A program made the position numbers and the translations under genes. This document shows positions 56,179 through 64,000 of a stretch of 64,000 nucleotides of DNA, piece after piece. Source of the stretch: Streptomyces guryensis (lineage in GTDB: Bacteria; Actinomycetota; Actinomycetes; Streptomycetales; Streptomycetaceae); NCBI RefSeq assembly GCF_021261325.1, contig NZ_JAJSBI010000002.1:62001-126000 (forward strand). The letters run 5' to 3'. Numbering within the stretch: the stretch's first letter is position 1; every line of letters starts with the position of its first letter. Below the pieces are notes generated by a model. That model ran no database searches. It saw nothing but the letters and a program-made list of their open reading frames with translations, and had not been told where the DNA came from.

Positions 56179-59100
56179 TCACCGCCGCAGCACGCGGGTC
56201 ACCCCCGCCGCTACGGCCGCCGCGCTCACCCCGACCCCGGCCAGGGCGAGGGACTGGGCGCGGCGGCCCGGCGGCGCCGGCCGTACGCCCGCGCCGACGC
56301 CGTACGCGCTGCCGTGCGCACCGTCCGGCAGCGCCGAGGCCAGCAGTTCCGCCAGGTGCACCGCCTCGTGGCCGCCGCTGTCGAACTCATGGACCTGGGT
56401 GCGGCAGCTGAAACCGTCGGCCAGCAGGACCGTCCCCGGGTCCGTCTCGCGCAGCCGGGGCAGCAGCACGCGTTCCGCGCAGGCCTCGCTGACGTCCAGG
56501 TGGCCGCGTTCGAAGCCGAAGTTGCCGGCCAGCCCGCAGCAGCCGGACTCCAACTGCTCGGCGTCGACGCCGGCGCGGCCGAGCAGTTCGCGGTCGGCGT
56601 CCCAGCCGAGCACCGCATGCTGGTGGCAGTGCACCTGCGCCAGCGCCCGCGCCGAACGGTCCGGCACCTGCGGGGGCTGGTAGCCGGGGGAGTGCTGGGT
56701 GAGCAGCTCGGCGAGTGTCACCGTCTGCGCGCTCAGCCTGCGCACGTCGCGGTCGCCGGGGAAGAGCTCGCTCATGTCCGAACGGAACACGGTGGTGCAG
56801 CTCGGCTCCAGGCCGACCACCAGCCCGCCCGCCCGGACATGCCCGGCGAGATGCCGCACGGTGCGGCTCAACACCCGCTCGGCTACGGCGAGTTGACCGG
56901 TGGAGATCCAGGTCAGCCCGCAGCACAGCGGTTGGCTCGGCAGCTCGACCCGCCAGCCCGCGCGCTCCAGCACCTCCACGGCCGCCTGCCCGACATGCGG
57001 GTGGAAGAAGTTGGTGAACGTGTCCGGCCAGAGCATCACGCTCCCGCGGGCCCCGTCGCCGTACCGCTCGCGACGGCCGGCGAACCACTGCTGCAGCGTC
57101 CGCCCCGCGAACAGCGGCACCTCCCGGTTCTCGACGCCGGCCACCGCCACGGCCGCCCGGGACAGCGGCGGGGTGTGGGTGAGCGCGTTGACGAGCGGTC
57201 CGAGCCGGGCCCGGCCCACCGCCTGGGCGACGGCCGGCAGCCAGCCCATGGACAGGTCGGAGCGGGGCCTGCGCCAGGGCCGGCCCTCGTAGTGGTGGGA
57301 CAGGAACTCCGCCTTGTACGTGGCCATGTCCACATCGGCCGGGCAGTCCTTCTTGCACCCCTTGCAGGCCAGACAGAGGTCGAGCGCGTCCCGTACCGCC
57401 TGGGACCGCCAGCCGTCCTGGATCGCGCTGTCGCCGTGCCCGTCGAGCATCTCGAAGAGCAGCCGGGCCCGCCCCCGGGTGGAGTGCTCCTCCTCCCGCG
57501 TCACCTGGTACGAGGGGCACATCACCGAGCCGCCCTTGTTGGTGAGCTGCCGGCACTTGCCCACGCCTACGCACCGGTTGGCGGCCTCGGCGAAGGACCC
57601 GCCGTCGTCGGGGAAGCGGAAGTGCAGGTCACGGGGGGCGTACGGGGCCCAGTCGCCGCCCAGGCGCAGGTTCTCGTCCAGCCGGTACGGCGCCACGACC
57701 TTCCCGGGGTTCATCCGGTCGAGCGGGTCGAATGCCGCCTTCAGCTGCCCGAAGGCGTCGACCAGCTTCTGGCCGAACATCCGCGGCAGCAGCTCACCGC
57801 GGCTCTGCCCGTCCCCGTGCTCCCCGGAGAAGGACCCGCCGAACTCGGCGACCAGATCCGCCGCCCGCTCCATGAACCGCCGGTAGGCCGCCACGCCGTC
57901 GGCCGAGTACAGGTCGAAGGGGATCCGGGTGTGCACACAGCCCTGCCCGAAGTGGCCGTAGAGACTGGGGCCGGTGTCGCTGAGATACCCGAACTCGTCG
58001 TAGAGGCGGCGCAGTCGGCGCAGATAATCGCCCAGTCGCTCCGGGGCCACCGCCGAGTCCTCCCAGCCCTCGAAGGTGTCGGGCTTGCCCGGGATGTGCG
58101 CGGTGGCGCCCAGGCCGGACTCGCGCACCTGCCACAGCTCCTCCTCGTGGGCGGGATCGTCGAGGAAGGCGACCTCGGCCTCGTGCTCGGACTCGTGCAG
58201 CCCGTCGAGCATCCGGTGCGCCCGCTCGTCGGACTCCTCAAGGGTGTCCCCGCCGAACTGCACCATCAAGAAGGCGTTGCCCTCCGGCATCTGGGCGCGG
58301 GCCTTCGGATTCAGGTGCTTGATCCGCTCGTCCCGGACGAGCCGCGCGTCGACGCCCTCCAGTGCCATCGGCTCGTACGGCAGGATCGCCGGTACGGCGT
58401 CGGCGGCCACGGCGATCTCCGGGAACCCGAGCACGACCAGCGTCCGTTCCTTGACCACGGGCACCAGCTCCAGCTCCGCCCGCAGGACGGTGACCAGCGT
58501 CGACTCGCTGCCGACGAGCAGTCCCGCGATGTCGAAGCCGTGCTCGGGCAGCAGCGAGTCCAGGTTGTAGCCCGAGACCCGGCGCGGGATCTCCGGGTAG
58601 CGGCGGCGGACCTCGTCGCCGTACCGGTCCCGCAGGGTGCGCAACTGCCGGTAGAGGGTGGCCCGCAGATCGCCTTGCCGCTCGATCTCGGCGTACTCCT
58701 CGTCGCTCGTCTCACCGCACCAGAAGCGGGTGCCGTCGTAGAGCAGCACCTCCAGACGGGCGATGTTGTCGACGACCTTGCCGGTCGCCTGCGCGGTGGC
58801 GCCGCACGAGTTGTTGCCGATCATGCCGCCGATGGTGCAGTTCATGTGGGTGGCGGGCTCGGGGCCGTAACGCAGGCCGGTCGGCGCGAGCTGCCGGTTC
58901 AGTTCGTCGAGGACGATGCCCGGCTGGACGACGCAGGTGCGGGCGTCGGGGTTCACGGACTCCGGGCGGTGACAGTACTTCGACCAGTCGATCACCACGC
59001 CCGCGTTGGTGCACTGCCCGGCCAGACTGGTGCCGCCGCCGCGCGACAGGACGGGGGCGTCGTGCTCGCGCGCGACGGCCACCGCCTCCGCGGCCGCCTC

Positions 59101-59298
59101 GGGGGTGCGGGGCACGACGACGCCGATCGGGGTCTGCCGGAAGTTCGAGGCGTCGGTGGAGTACGCGGCCCGGCTCCCGGCGTCGAAGCGGACCTCGCCG
59201 TCGACCCGCTCGCGCAGCGCGGTCTCCAGCGCCGCCGCGTCGACCGGGGGCGCCGCTCCGCTGCGGACGACGGGTTCGGGCAGGTCGAGTGCGCCCAT
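56179..59298 (-). CDS. FAD-binding and iron-sulfur (Cys-rich) oxidoreductase, GlcD/GlpC-like
   Basis: 1039 residues. The FAD-binding type-4 domain (residues about 45-280) shows PVLSRGGGTSLAGQ and MIGNNSCGATAQ. A lactate/glycolate oxidase-type substrate-binding domain follows. Then come two [4Fe-4S] motifs (CVGVGKCRQ with later CPSYQ, and CLACKGCKKDCPADVDM) and a CCG domain pair (QPLCCGLTWIS, ESGCCGLAGNFG). Such fusions oxidise D-lactate, glycolate or D-2-hydroxy acids and pass electrons to quinone. The exact substrate cannot be told. A short C-terminal hydrophobic end may anchor it. Confidence 0.9.
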   Translation of the reverse strand: MGALDLPEPVVRSGAAPPVDAAALETALRERVDGEVRFDAGSRAAYSTDASNFRQTPIGVVVPRTPEAAAEAVAVAREHDAPVLSRGGGTSLAGQCTNAGVVIDWSKYCHRPESVNPDARTCVVQPGIVLDELNRQLAPTGLRYGPEPATHMNCTIGGMIGNNSCGATAQATGKVVDNIARLEVLLYDGTRFWCGETSDEEYAEIERQGDLRATLYRQLRTLRDRYGDEVRRRYPEIPRRVSGYNLDSLLPEHGFDIAGLLVGSESTLVTVLRAELELVPVVKERTLVVLGFPEIAVAADAVPAILPYEPMALEGVDARLVRDERIKHLNPKARAQMPEGNAFLMVQFGGDTLEESDERAHRMLDGLHESEHEAEVAFLDDPAHEEELWQVRESGLGATAHIPGKPDTFEGWEDSAVAPERLGDYLRRLRRLYDEFGYLSDTGPSLYGHFGQGCVHTRIPFDLYSADGVAAYRRFMERAADLVAEFGGSFSGEHGDGQSRGELLPRMFGQKLVDAFGQLKAAFDPLDRMNPGKVVAPYRLDENLRLGGDWAPYAPRDLHFRFPDDGGSFAEAANRCVGVGKCRQLTNKGGSVMCPSYQVTREEEHSTRGRARLLFEMLDGHGDSAIQDGWRSQAVRDALDLCLACKGCKKDCPADVDMATYKAEFLSHHYEGRPWRRPRSDLSMGWLPAVAQAVGRARLGPLVNALTHTPPLSRAAVAVAGVENREVPLFAGRTLQQWFAGRRERYGDGARGSVMLWPDTFTNFFHPHVGQAAVEVLERAGWRVELPSQPLCCGLTWISTGQLAVAERVLSRTVRHLAGHVRAGGLVVGLEPSCTTVFRSDMSELFPGDRDVRRLSAQTVTLAELLTQHSPGYQPPQVPDRSARALAQVHCHQHAVLGWDADRELLGRAGVDAEQLESGCCGLAGNFGFERGHLDVSEACAERVLLPRLRETDPGTVLLADGFSCRTQVHEFDSGGHEAVHLAELLASALPDGAHGSAYGVGAGVRPAPPGRRAQSLALAGVGVSAAAVAAGVTRVLRR

Positions 59299-59362
59299 GG
59301 AGCCCTCCTGCTATCGCCGGCACGGGACCGCCGAGTACCCAGGAGCGGGCGGACCACCCGCG

Positions 59363-59938
59363 CTACGGCTCCTCGGACTCCTTGGCGAGCGCGGACTGTT
59401 CGGTGAGCGCGGACTCCCCGGTGAGTTCGGCCTCCTGGGCGAGTGCGGCCTCTTTGGCCAGCTCGGGCAGCAGGCCGCACATCGCCTCGTGCTGGTCCGG
59501 GCCCATGACGTGGGTCAGGGCCCGGGTGACCGTCGAGGCGAGGGCGCCGGAGGCCTCCTCCAGGTGGCCGCGGGCCTTGTCGGTGAGGGCCACCTCGATG
59601 CCCCGCTTGTCGCCGCAGACCGACTTGCGGGTGACGAGCCCGGCGTGCTGGAGACAGGCGATCTGGTAGGTGAGGCGGGTCTTGGGGCGGCCGAGGAGTT
59701 CCGCGATCCGCGTCATGCGCACGCCCGCCCGGGGCTGCTCGGCAAGCAGGCACAGGATCAGGAACTCGTCGTGCGAGACGGCGAGGCGCTCCTTGACGAC
59801 CGACCGCAGCTCCTGCTCCACCGCCCCCACTGCCCCCAGCATCACCATCCAGGCTCGCAGCTCCTTGGGCAGCAGGCCATCACCCTGCGCGGAAGGACAT
59901 TCGGGCAGGTCGGTGGGGTGCTCCTCGGGGGCGGCCAT
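59363..59938 (-). CDS. MarR-family transcriptional regulator
   Basis: 191 residues from ATG 59938. The winged helix shows SHDEFLILCLLAEQP, MTRIAELLGRPKTRLTYQIACLQHAGLVTRKS and DKRGIEVALTDKA (the wing). A C-terminal tail has repeated short units (KEAALAQEAELTGESALTEQ) of a coiled-coil type. It is divergent from a YceI gene with three operator-like palindromes between them, so it probably represses itself and the YceI gene in response to a small ligand or oxidant. Confidence 0.9.
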   Translation of the reverse strand: MAAPEEHPTDLPECPSAQGDGLLPKELRAWMVMLGAVGAVEQELRSVVKERLAVSHDEFLILCLLAEQPRAGVRMTRIAELLGRPKTRLTYQIACLQHAGLVTRKSVCGDKRGIEVALTDKARGHLEEASGALASTVTRALTHVMGPDQHEAMCGLLPELAKEAALAQEAELTGESALTEQSALAKESEEP

Positions 59939-59957
59939 GGTGTCGAGTCTACCCGTT

Positions 59958-60027
59958 GTCCAATTTTGGACCGAAGGGTTGTCCATATTTGGATAATGAG
60001 CTAGCGTGCAGTCATCCAAATTTGAAT
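59958..60027. promoter_or_regulatory. Three MarR operator-like palindromes
   Basis: GTCCAATTTTGGAC (59958-59971), GTCCATATTTGGAT (59981-59994) and ATCCAAATTTGAAT (60014-60027) share the core TCCAAATTTGGA. They fill the 134-base gap between the marR and YceI starts and stand out as AT-rich in this genome. Confidence 0.8.
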
Positions 60028-60072
60028 CACTGGTCTCCCTGGATCCCCGCTCACTGCTCACTGGAGAAGATC

Positions 60073-60588
60073 ATGACCGTTGCCGTCGAAACCGGTGTCT
60101 GGCAGCTCGACACCACCGCTTCCGCCGTCGCCCTGCGCCACAAGACGATCTGGGGCCTCGTCACCGTCAAGGGCACCTTCGGCGCCGTGGGCGGACAGGG
60201 CGAGGTGCGGCCGGACGGCTCCGCCACCGGCACCCTGACCCTGGACGCCGCCACCCTCGACACCAAGAACAAGAAGCGGGACGAGCACCTGCGCTCCGCC
60301 GACTTCTTCGACACCGCGAACCACCCCGAGATCACCTTCGCCGTCCGCAGTGCGAAGGCCGGGGCCGGCGACACCGTCGAGGTCTCCGGTCAGCTGACCG
60401 TGCGCGGCATCAGCCGTCCGCAGACCCTCACCGCGCGCCTGGCCGGCGCGGACGCCGACGCGCTCACGCTGGACACGGAGTTCACCGTGGACCGTGCCGA
60501 GTTCGGCCTGGGCTGGAACCAGATGGGCATGATCCGTGGTCTGACCACGGTCTCCGCCACGCTCCGCTTCGTGCGTTCGGCGGTCTGA
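60073..60588 (+). CDS. YceI family protein
   Basis: 171 residues from ATG 60073 with GGAGAAGA upstream. The canonical YceI pattern is present: WQLDTTASAVALRHKTIWGLVTVKGTF, KRDEHLRSADFFDTANHPEITF, VSGQLTVRGISRP and DTEFTVDRAEFGLGWN. YceI proteins hold a polyisoprenoid chain in a lipocalin-like barrel. No signal peptide, so it is cytosolic. Under control of the divergent MarR protein by position. Confidence 0.92.
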   Translation: MTVAVETGVWQLDTTASAVALRHKTIWGLVTVKGTFGAVGGQGEVRPDGSATGTLTLDAATLDTKNKKRDEHLRSADFFDTANHPEITFAVRSAKAGAGDTVEVSGQLTVRGISRPQTLTARLAGADADALTLDTEFTVDRAEFGLGWNQMGMIRGLTTVSATLRFVRSAV

Positions 60589-60594
60589 CGCCCG

Positions 60595-62355
60595 TCAGCC
60601 GGACCGGCCGGCCCGCACACCCGTGCCCCTCACCCGCAGGTGGAGGTCCATGCTGGACAGCGTCTGCGGTGTGGGCGTGAAGACCCGCAGCCGGAGCCGG
60701 GCCTTCGGCCCCGGCAGGGTGAACTTCCCATCGGTCGGCCGGATCACATAGCCGGCCGTGGTGTGCGCGGGCAGGGTCGCAGGCCCGCGCAGGATCGTCC
60801 AGTACTGGCGCAGCCCCTGGCCGACGGTGAGCATGAAGTGCGGTTCGAGAGCACTGTCGTCCGTGTTGGTGACCCGCAGGGTCAGCCCCGTGAGGACGTT
60901 CGCGTCCGCCGCCCCCCGGCGCACGGCGGCGATCTCCGTCCTGAGCGGCGGCTTCCCCGTGACCGCCACGACAGCGCTCACCAGGGCCGGTGCGACCAGC
61001 AGCACGGCCGCCGCGACCAGCGCGGGGCGCCGGTGGGGGCCGGTCAGCAGCCGCGGGCGCGGTTGCCAGGCCCGCGTGAACTCGGACGGGGGCGCGGTGA
61101 TGGCGGCCGCCAGCCACAGCGGGGTCATCATCAGGTAGTAGCCGTCCTGGGACCGGGTCGCCAGATAGAAGGCGCACCAGGGCAGCACGGTCGCCGCCGG
61201 TCCCAGCCGGCGCATGAACAGGATCAGCAGTCCGAGCAGGGCCGCGGCCAGCAGCATGCTCGCCTGCCCGTACCAGTCGAGCCGGTCGCTGCCGTTGGTG
61301 AAGTACAGCGAGACGCCCACCAGGCCCTGCCCGTGCAACGTCGCTCCCTGGATCAACGGCAGCGCGATGCCGCTGAGCCAGGTGCCCGGCTCACTCACGA
61401 CGAAGTACGTGTTGATCAGCAGCCACACGGTCGCGGCGACCCCGGCGATGCGCGCCACCACCAGCGCCGCGGCCCGTCCGCCCAGCTCACCGCGGCGCAC
61501 CGCGTAGATGCCGGCCAGCAGGAACGGTGTCAGGAACCAGGGCAGTTGCTGTGCGGCGCACGCGGCACCCAGGCATGCGGCCCGCGCCAGACCGGCAGCT
61601 CCGAGTCGTCCGCCCTGCCCGATCCGCGGCCAGCGGACCACCACCGGGATCAGCAGGGCCAGCGCGGTGATCGCCGGATAGCCCTCGCGGCCATAGGTGG
61701 GCAGGAACCCGAAGCCGAGGCACGCCATGGTCGCCGCCGACCGCCACTGCACGGGCAGCATCCGCCACAGCACGACCGTGCCGATGATCAGAGCGCCCGT
61801 GCTCACCGCCGTCGCCGGGGCGCCGCCGTGGCCGATCCACAGCAGGGGTGCGGTGAGCAACGGGGCGAGCGGGGGATAGCCGTAGGTGTAGTCGTAGCCG
61901 CCGTCGAAGGTCGTGGTGAGGGCGATGCCCTTCTGGAAGAGCCAGGGCCACGGATGCCCGTAGACGGAGTGGCCCGCGGCCAGTTCCCTGGCGGCCTGAG
62001 TGGTCAGCACCGCTTCGTCCGAGCCGCCGTGGTTCATGGCCCAGGCGCACAGGGCGAGGACCACGGCGGTCACCAGCACGGCCGCGTCGAGCCGGGCGAG
62101 CGACCGGGCCCGGCGCACGACGAGCGCCAGCACCCCGCACACCAGGATCGAGGCGTAGCACACCGAGATGGCGGCGGCCACCGGTGGCCGGTGACTGGCC
62201 GCCTGGGTCCAGATCGCGCGCGTACCGATGAACAGGCTGACGTTCGCGAGCAGCGTCAGGACCCGATGCCACTGCGCGGGGGGTTCCGGTGCGGCGGACA
62301 CCGCCGACTGCGTCCGCCGGCCGGGTGTCACCAGCTGCGTTTCTGCCAAGTGCAC
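60595..62355 (-). CDS. Polytopic membrane protein, GT-C/mannosyltransferase-like
   Basis: 586 residues with about twelve membrane spans (for example VLTLLANVSLFIGTRAIW, ISVCYASILVCGVLALVV, MLLAAALLGLLILFMRRLG). An acidic motif MNHGGSDEAVLTTQAARELAAG lies in the first large loop, followed by GYDYTYGYPPLAPLL, as in GT-C glycosyltransferases that use polyprenyl-phosphate sugars. A soluble beta-rich C-terminal domain of about 90 residues follows. Sugar and acceptor are unknown. It is convergent with the YceI gene. Confidence 0.7.
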   Translation of the reverse strand: MHLAETQLVTPGRRTQSAVSAAPEPPAQWHRVLTLLANVSLFIGTRAIWTQAASHRPPVAAAISVCYASILVCGVLALVVRRARSLARLDAAVLVTAVVLALCAWAMNHGGSDEAVLTTQAARELAAGHSVYGHPWPWLFQKGIALTTTFDGGYDYTYGYPPLAPLLTAPLLWIGHGGAPATAVSTGALIIGTVVLWRMLPVQWRSAATMACLGFGFLPTYGREGYPAITALALLIPVVVRWPRIGQGGRLGAAGLARAACLGAACAAQQLPWFLTPFLLAGIYAVRRGELGGRAAALVVARIAGVAATVWLLINTYFVVSEPGTWLSGIALPLIQGATLHGQGLVGVSLYFTNGSDRLDWYGQASMLLAAALLGLLILFMRRLGPAATVLPWCAFYLATRSQDGYYLMMTPLWLAAAITAPPSEFTRAWQPRPRLLTGPHRRPALVAAAVLLVAPALVSAVVAVTGKPPLRTEIAAVRRGAADANVLTGLTLRVTNTDDSALEPHFMLTVGQGLRQYWTILRGPATLPAHTTAGYVIRPTDGKFTLPGPKARLRLRVFTPTPQTLSSMDLHLRVRGTGVRAGRSG

Positions 62356-62589
62356 GTCGGAGCACGCTAGCCGGGCCCGGTGAGCGGTGCGTGGCCGGAG
62401 GTGAAGAGTCCGGTGTGAGGCGGGTAAGAGCCCCGTTAGGGCAGGAACCGGTCCATACCTGACGGCATCTCATCACCGACGAAACGGTTGTGACGGTCGC
62501 GGACCGTGTCGCAGTTGGGCCGAACGGGTGACTTGGCGTAAGAATTGACCGGTGCAGGCAATGAGTGCGAGTCAGTTCGGGGGGAGCCG

Positions 62590-62979
62590 GTGAACAGCCA
62601 CGACGTCACCGATGAACAGTGGGAGGGGCTCGCCCAGGTCGTGCCGCTGCGTGGCCGCGACGCCTGGCCGTCCGCGGTGGACCACCGCGCGGACCCGGAC
62701 GCGGTGACGGAGACGCGCCGCCGTTTCGTCGTCCTCAGGGTCAATGTCTTCGCCGACGCCCGCGAGGTCGCCGAGACCCTGATGGCCGGCATTCCCGTCC
62801 TGCTCGACCTGAGCAGCGCGGAGAGCGAAGTCGCCAAGCGTGTACTGGACTTCAGCACCGGAGTCGTCTTCGGTCTCGCGAGCGGCATGCACCGCGTCGA
62901 CCGCAACGTCTTCCTGCTGACCCCGGCGGACACCGAGGTCACCGGCCTGATGGAGAGCGCCGGAGTGTCCGGCTCCTGA
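62590..62979 (+). CDS. SepF-like cell-division-associated protein
   Basis: 129 residues from GTG 62590, preceded by GGGGAG. The SepF fold is recognisable: DAREVAETLMAGIPVLLDLS, ESEVAKRVLDFSTGVVFGLA and MHRVDRNVFLLTP. SepF links FtsZ to the membrane; Streptomyces has extra SepF-like proteins (SflA/SflB type) affecting division and morphology. No amphipathic N-terminal helix of the main SepF is seen, which favours the SepF-like class. Confidence 0.8.
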   Translation: MNSHDVTDEQWEGLAQVVPLRGRDAWPSAVDHRADPDAVTETRRRFVVLRVNVFADAREVAETLMAGIPVLLDLSSAESEVAKRVLDFSTGVVFGLASGMHRVDRNVFLLTPADTEVTGLMESAGVSGS

Positions 62980-63055
62980 CCCTGGTCCCCCGATCGTAGG
63001 AAGCTCCCGACGCCGTAACGGTTCGTCTCCCGGGCGGAGCCCTACGGTCCGGATC

Positions 63056-64000
63056 ATGACCGTGTCATCTGTACCGTGCGGGCCCGCCGACCGAACCGTG
63101 AGCCAGGCGTCCCGCACGCAAGCGTGCCTGCCGCCCGAGCCCGACCCCGGCACATCTTCCGGAACAGGCGGCCCTGCGCCGTCTGCGACCGACGCATGTG
63201 AGCCGGCCACCCCCGCGGCCTCCGAGCCAGGTGTCCAGGCGCCGTCGGTGCCGACTGCGCGCAGGAGGACGGCCGGGCCGCAGACCCGTGTGCCGGAGGC
63301 CAAGGTTCCGCAGTCCCCGCCCCGTACCGCCGCGGACCGCGCCCGCCCGGAGCGCCCCTGTGTCACCGAGCTGCGGCTGTCCGCCTTCGCCGGGCATCGG
63401 CGGGCCGAGTTCGTGCTCGGGCCGGTCACCCTCTTCGCCGGGGGCAGCGGCTGCGGAAAGACGAGCGCGCTGCGGGCGTACGAGGCGCTGGCCCGGCTCG
63501 GTGGCGGCGCCGAGGTCGGGGAGGTGTTCCCCGACGCCGCCGACTGCGTGCCGCAGCGGGCGCGGCCCGACGCGCAGCGGCGGCGCGGCTTCCGCATCGG
63601 CTGTACGGCCGACGGGCCCGAGGGGCCGGTCCGGCTCGACGTCGCCGTGCAGGCCGAGCCCGAACTGCGCATCGTGGGCGAGCGGTTGACCGCGGGTGGG
63701 CTGGTGCTCCTGGAGACCGCCCTGCGCGACCCCTCCCGCCGCACCGTGCAGGCCGCCTGGCACACCGCGGGCTCGGCACCCGTGACGCGTGCTCCGCTGC
63801 CCGACGACCGGCTCGGCACCGCGCTGCTGCCGCTGCGCGTGGCCGGCAAGACCCACGGACAGCGCCGGGTGCTCGCCGCCGCCGAACAGATGGTGGTCGC
63901 CCTGCGGTCCGTCTTCGCCTGCGATCCGCGCCCCGGCCGAATGCGGTTTCCCGCCCCGCTCGGCTCCGGACTGCTCCTCGGCGGCTGCGAAAACCTCGCC
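63056..64000 (+). CDS. AAA/RecF-like ATPase, N-terminal part (runs off the window)
   Basis: The frame from ATG 63056 is open to the window end (315 codons). A Pro/Ala/Thr-rich leader of about 100 residues precedes a P-loop domain: LRLSAFAGHRRAEFVLGPVT, then GGSGCGKTSALRAYEALARL with the Walker A at about 129-136. The pattern 'l..F.....a.f.lgpvtlf.G.NG.GKTs' is that of RecF/SMC-like ATPases. No Walker B is visible before the edge. The leader may start later than annotated, as it has no fold. Confidence 0.75.
   Translation, partial: MTVSSVPCGPADRTVSQASRTQACLPPEPDPGTSSGTGGPAPSATDACEPATPAASEPGVQAPSVPTARRRTAGPQTRVPEAKVPQSPPRTAADRARPERPCVTELRLSAFAGHRRAEFVLGPVTLFAGGSGCGKTSALRAYEALARLGGGAEVGEVFPDAADCVPQRARPDAQRRRGFRIGCTADGPEGPVRLDVAVQAEPELRIVGERLTAGGLVLLETALRDPSRRTVQAAWHTAGSAPVTRAPLPDDRLGTALLPLRVAGKTHGQRRVLAAAEQMVVALRSVFACDPRPGRMRFPAPLGSGLLLGGCENLA

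Noticed and set aside
56314..59406. 1030-codon forward frame over the FAD/Fe-S oxidoreductase gene
   Set aside because: Shadow of the minus-strand gene, whose cofactor motifs are all in the minus frame.

Overview
The window is high-GC DNA with strong G/C third-position bias. Its gene families (DUF3159, paired TrkA proteins, SepF-like protein, FurA-KatG, DUF6153-like proteins, a nitrate reductase fused to a sulfite-reductase-type flavoprotein) point to a Streptomyces or close relative. No rRNA, tRNA or CRISPR array was seen.

Layout. 0-6.3 kb is core chromosome: the end of an OB-fold protein gene, a DUF3159 membrane protein, two TrkA-type potassium regulators, a 31-residue small protein, an APC-type (KimA-like) permease and a TrmA/RlmD-type RNA methyltransferase. 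About 6.3-17.1 kb is a genomic island. It is bracketed by a 67-bp imperfect direct repeat (59/67 identical) of the 3' end of the methyltransferase gene, as left by integration into that gene. The island carries an unrecognised two-gene module (763 aa and 2019 aa, the larger with a P-loop NTPase and what looks like a second, degenerate NTPase domain) and a translationally coupled pair ending in an AbiEii-type nucleotidyltransferase. Two candidate defence loci thus share one island. No intact integrase is visible, only a possible recombinase relic.

17.2-30 kb is scarred chromosome: 5'-truncated pieces of an APC permease, a GlnX-like membrane protein, a Na+/H+ antiporter and a TnpB. These lie around an intact kdpFABC-kdpE locus, whose kdpD is cut after about 38 codons and fused to a frameshifted, N-terminally truncated diaminopimelate decarboxylase gene. 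A Ppx/GppA protein and a decayed VOC gene follow.

30-41.9 kb carries a PLP-dependent cysteine-synthase-like enzyme coupled to an MFS exporter, an alpha/beta hydrolase, a DUF4097 protein behind a cluster of GTTGCA repeats, an SDR, an RHS scrap beside a Cys-rich small protein, a Met/His-rich lipoprotein, an Mrr-like nuclease and furA-katG.

42-49 kb is mostly a metal/redox surface cluster on the minus strand: a membrane-anchored protein, a CopC-CopD fusion, two cupredoxins and a YceI-like protein. It is followed by a Cys-rich HTH regulator divergent from two small membrane proteins, with a perfect palindrome between them. 49-64 kb holds the bifunctional nitrate reductase, an XdhC remnant, more Met/His-rich and YcnI-type proteins suggestive of copper handling, an FAD/Fe-S oxidoreductase, a MarR-YceI divergent pair with three operator-like palindromes, a GT-C-like membrane protein, a SepF-like protein and the start of an ATPase gene that runs off the end.

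Theme: potassium homeostasis on the left (TrkA, KimA-like, Kdp), metal, peroxide and redox functions on the right, with one acquired island and an adjacent block of rearrangement junctions between them.
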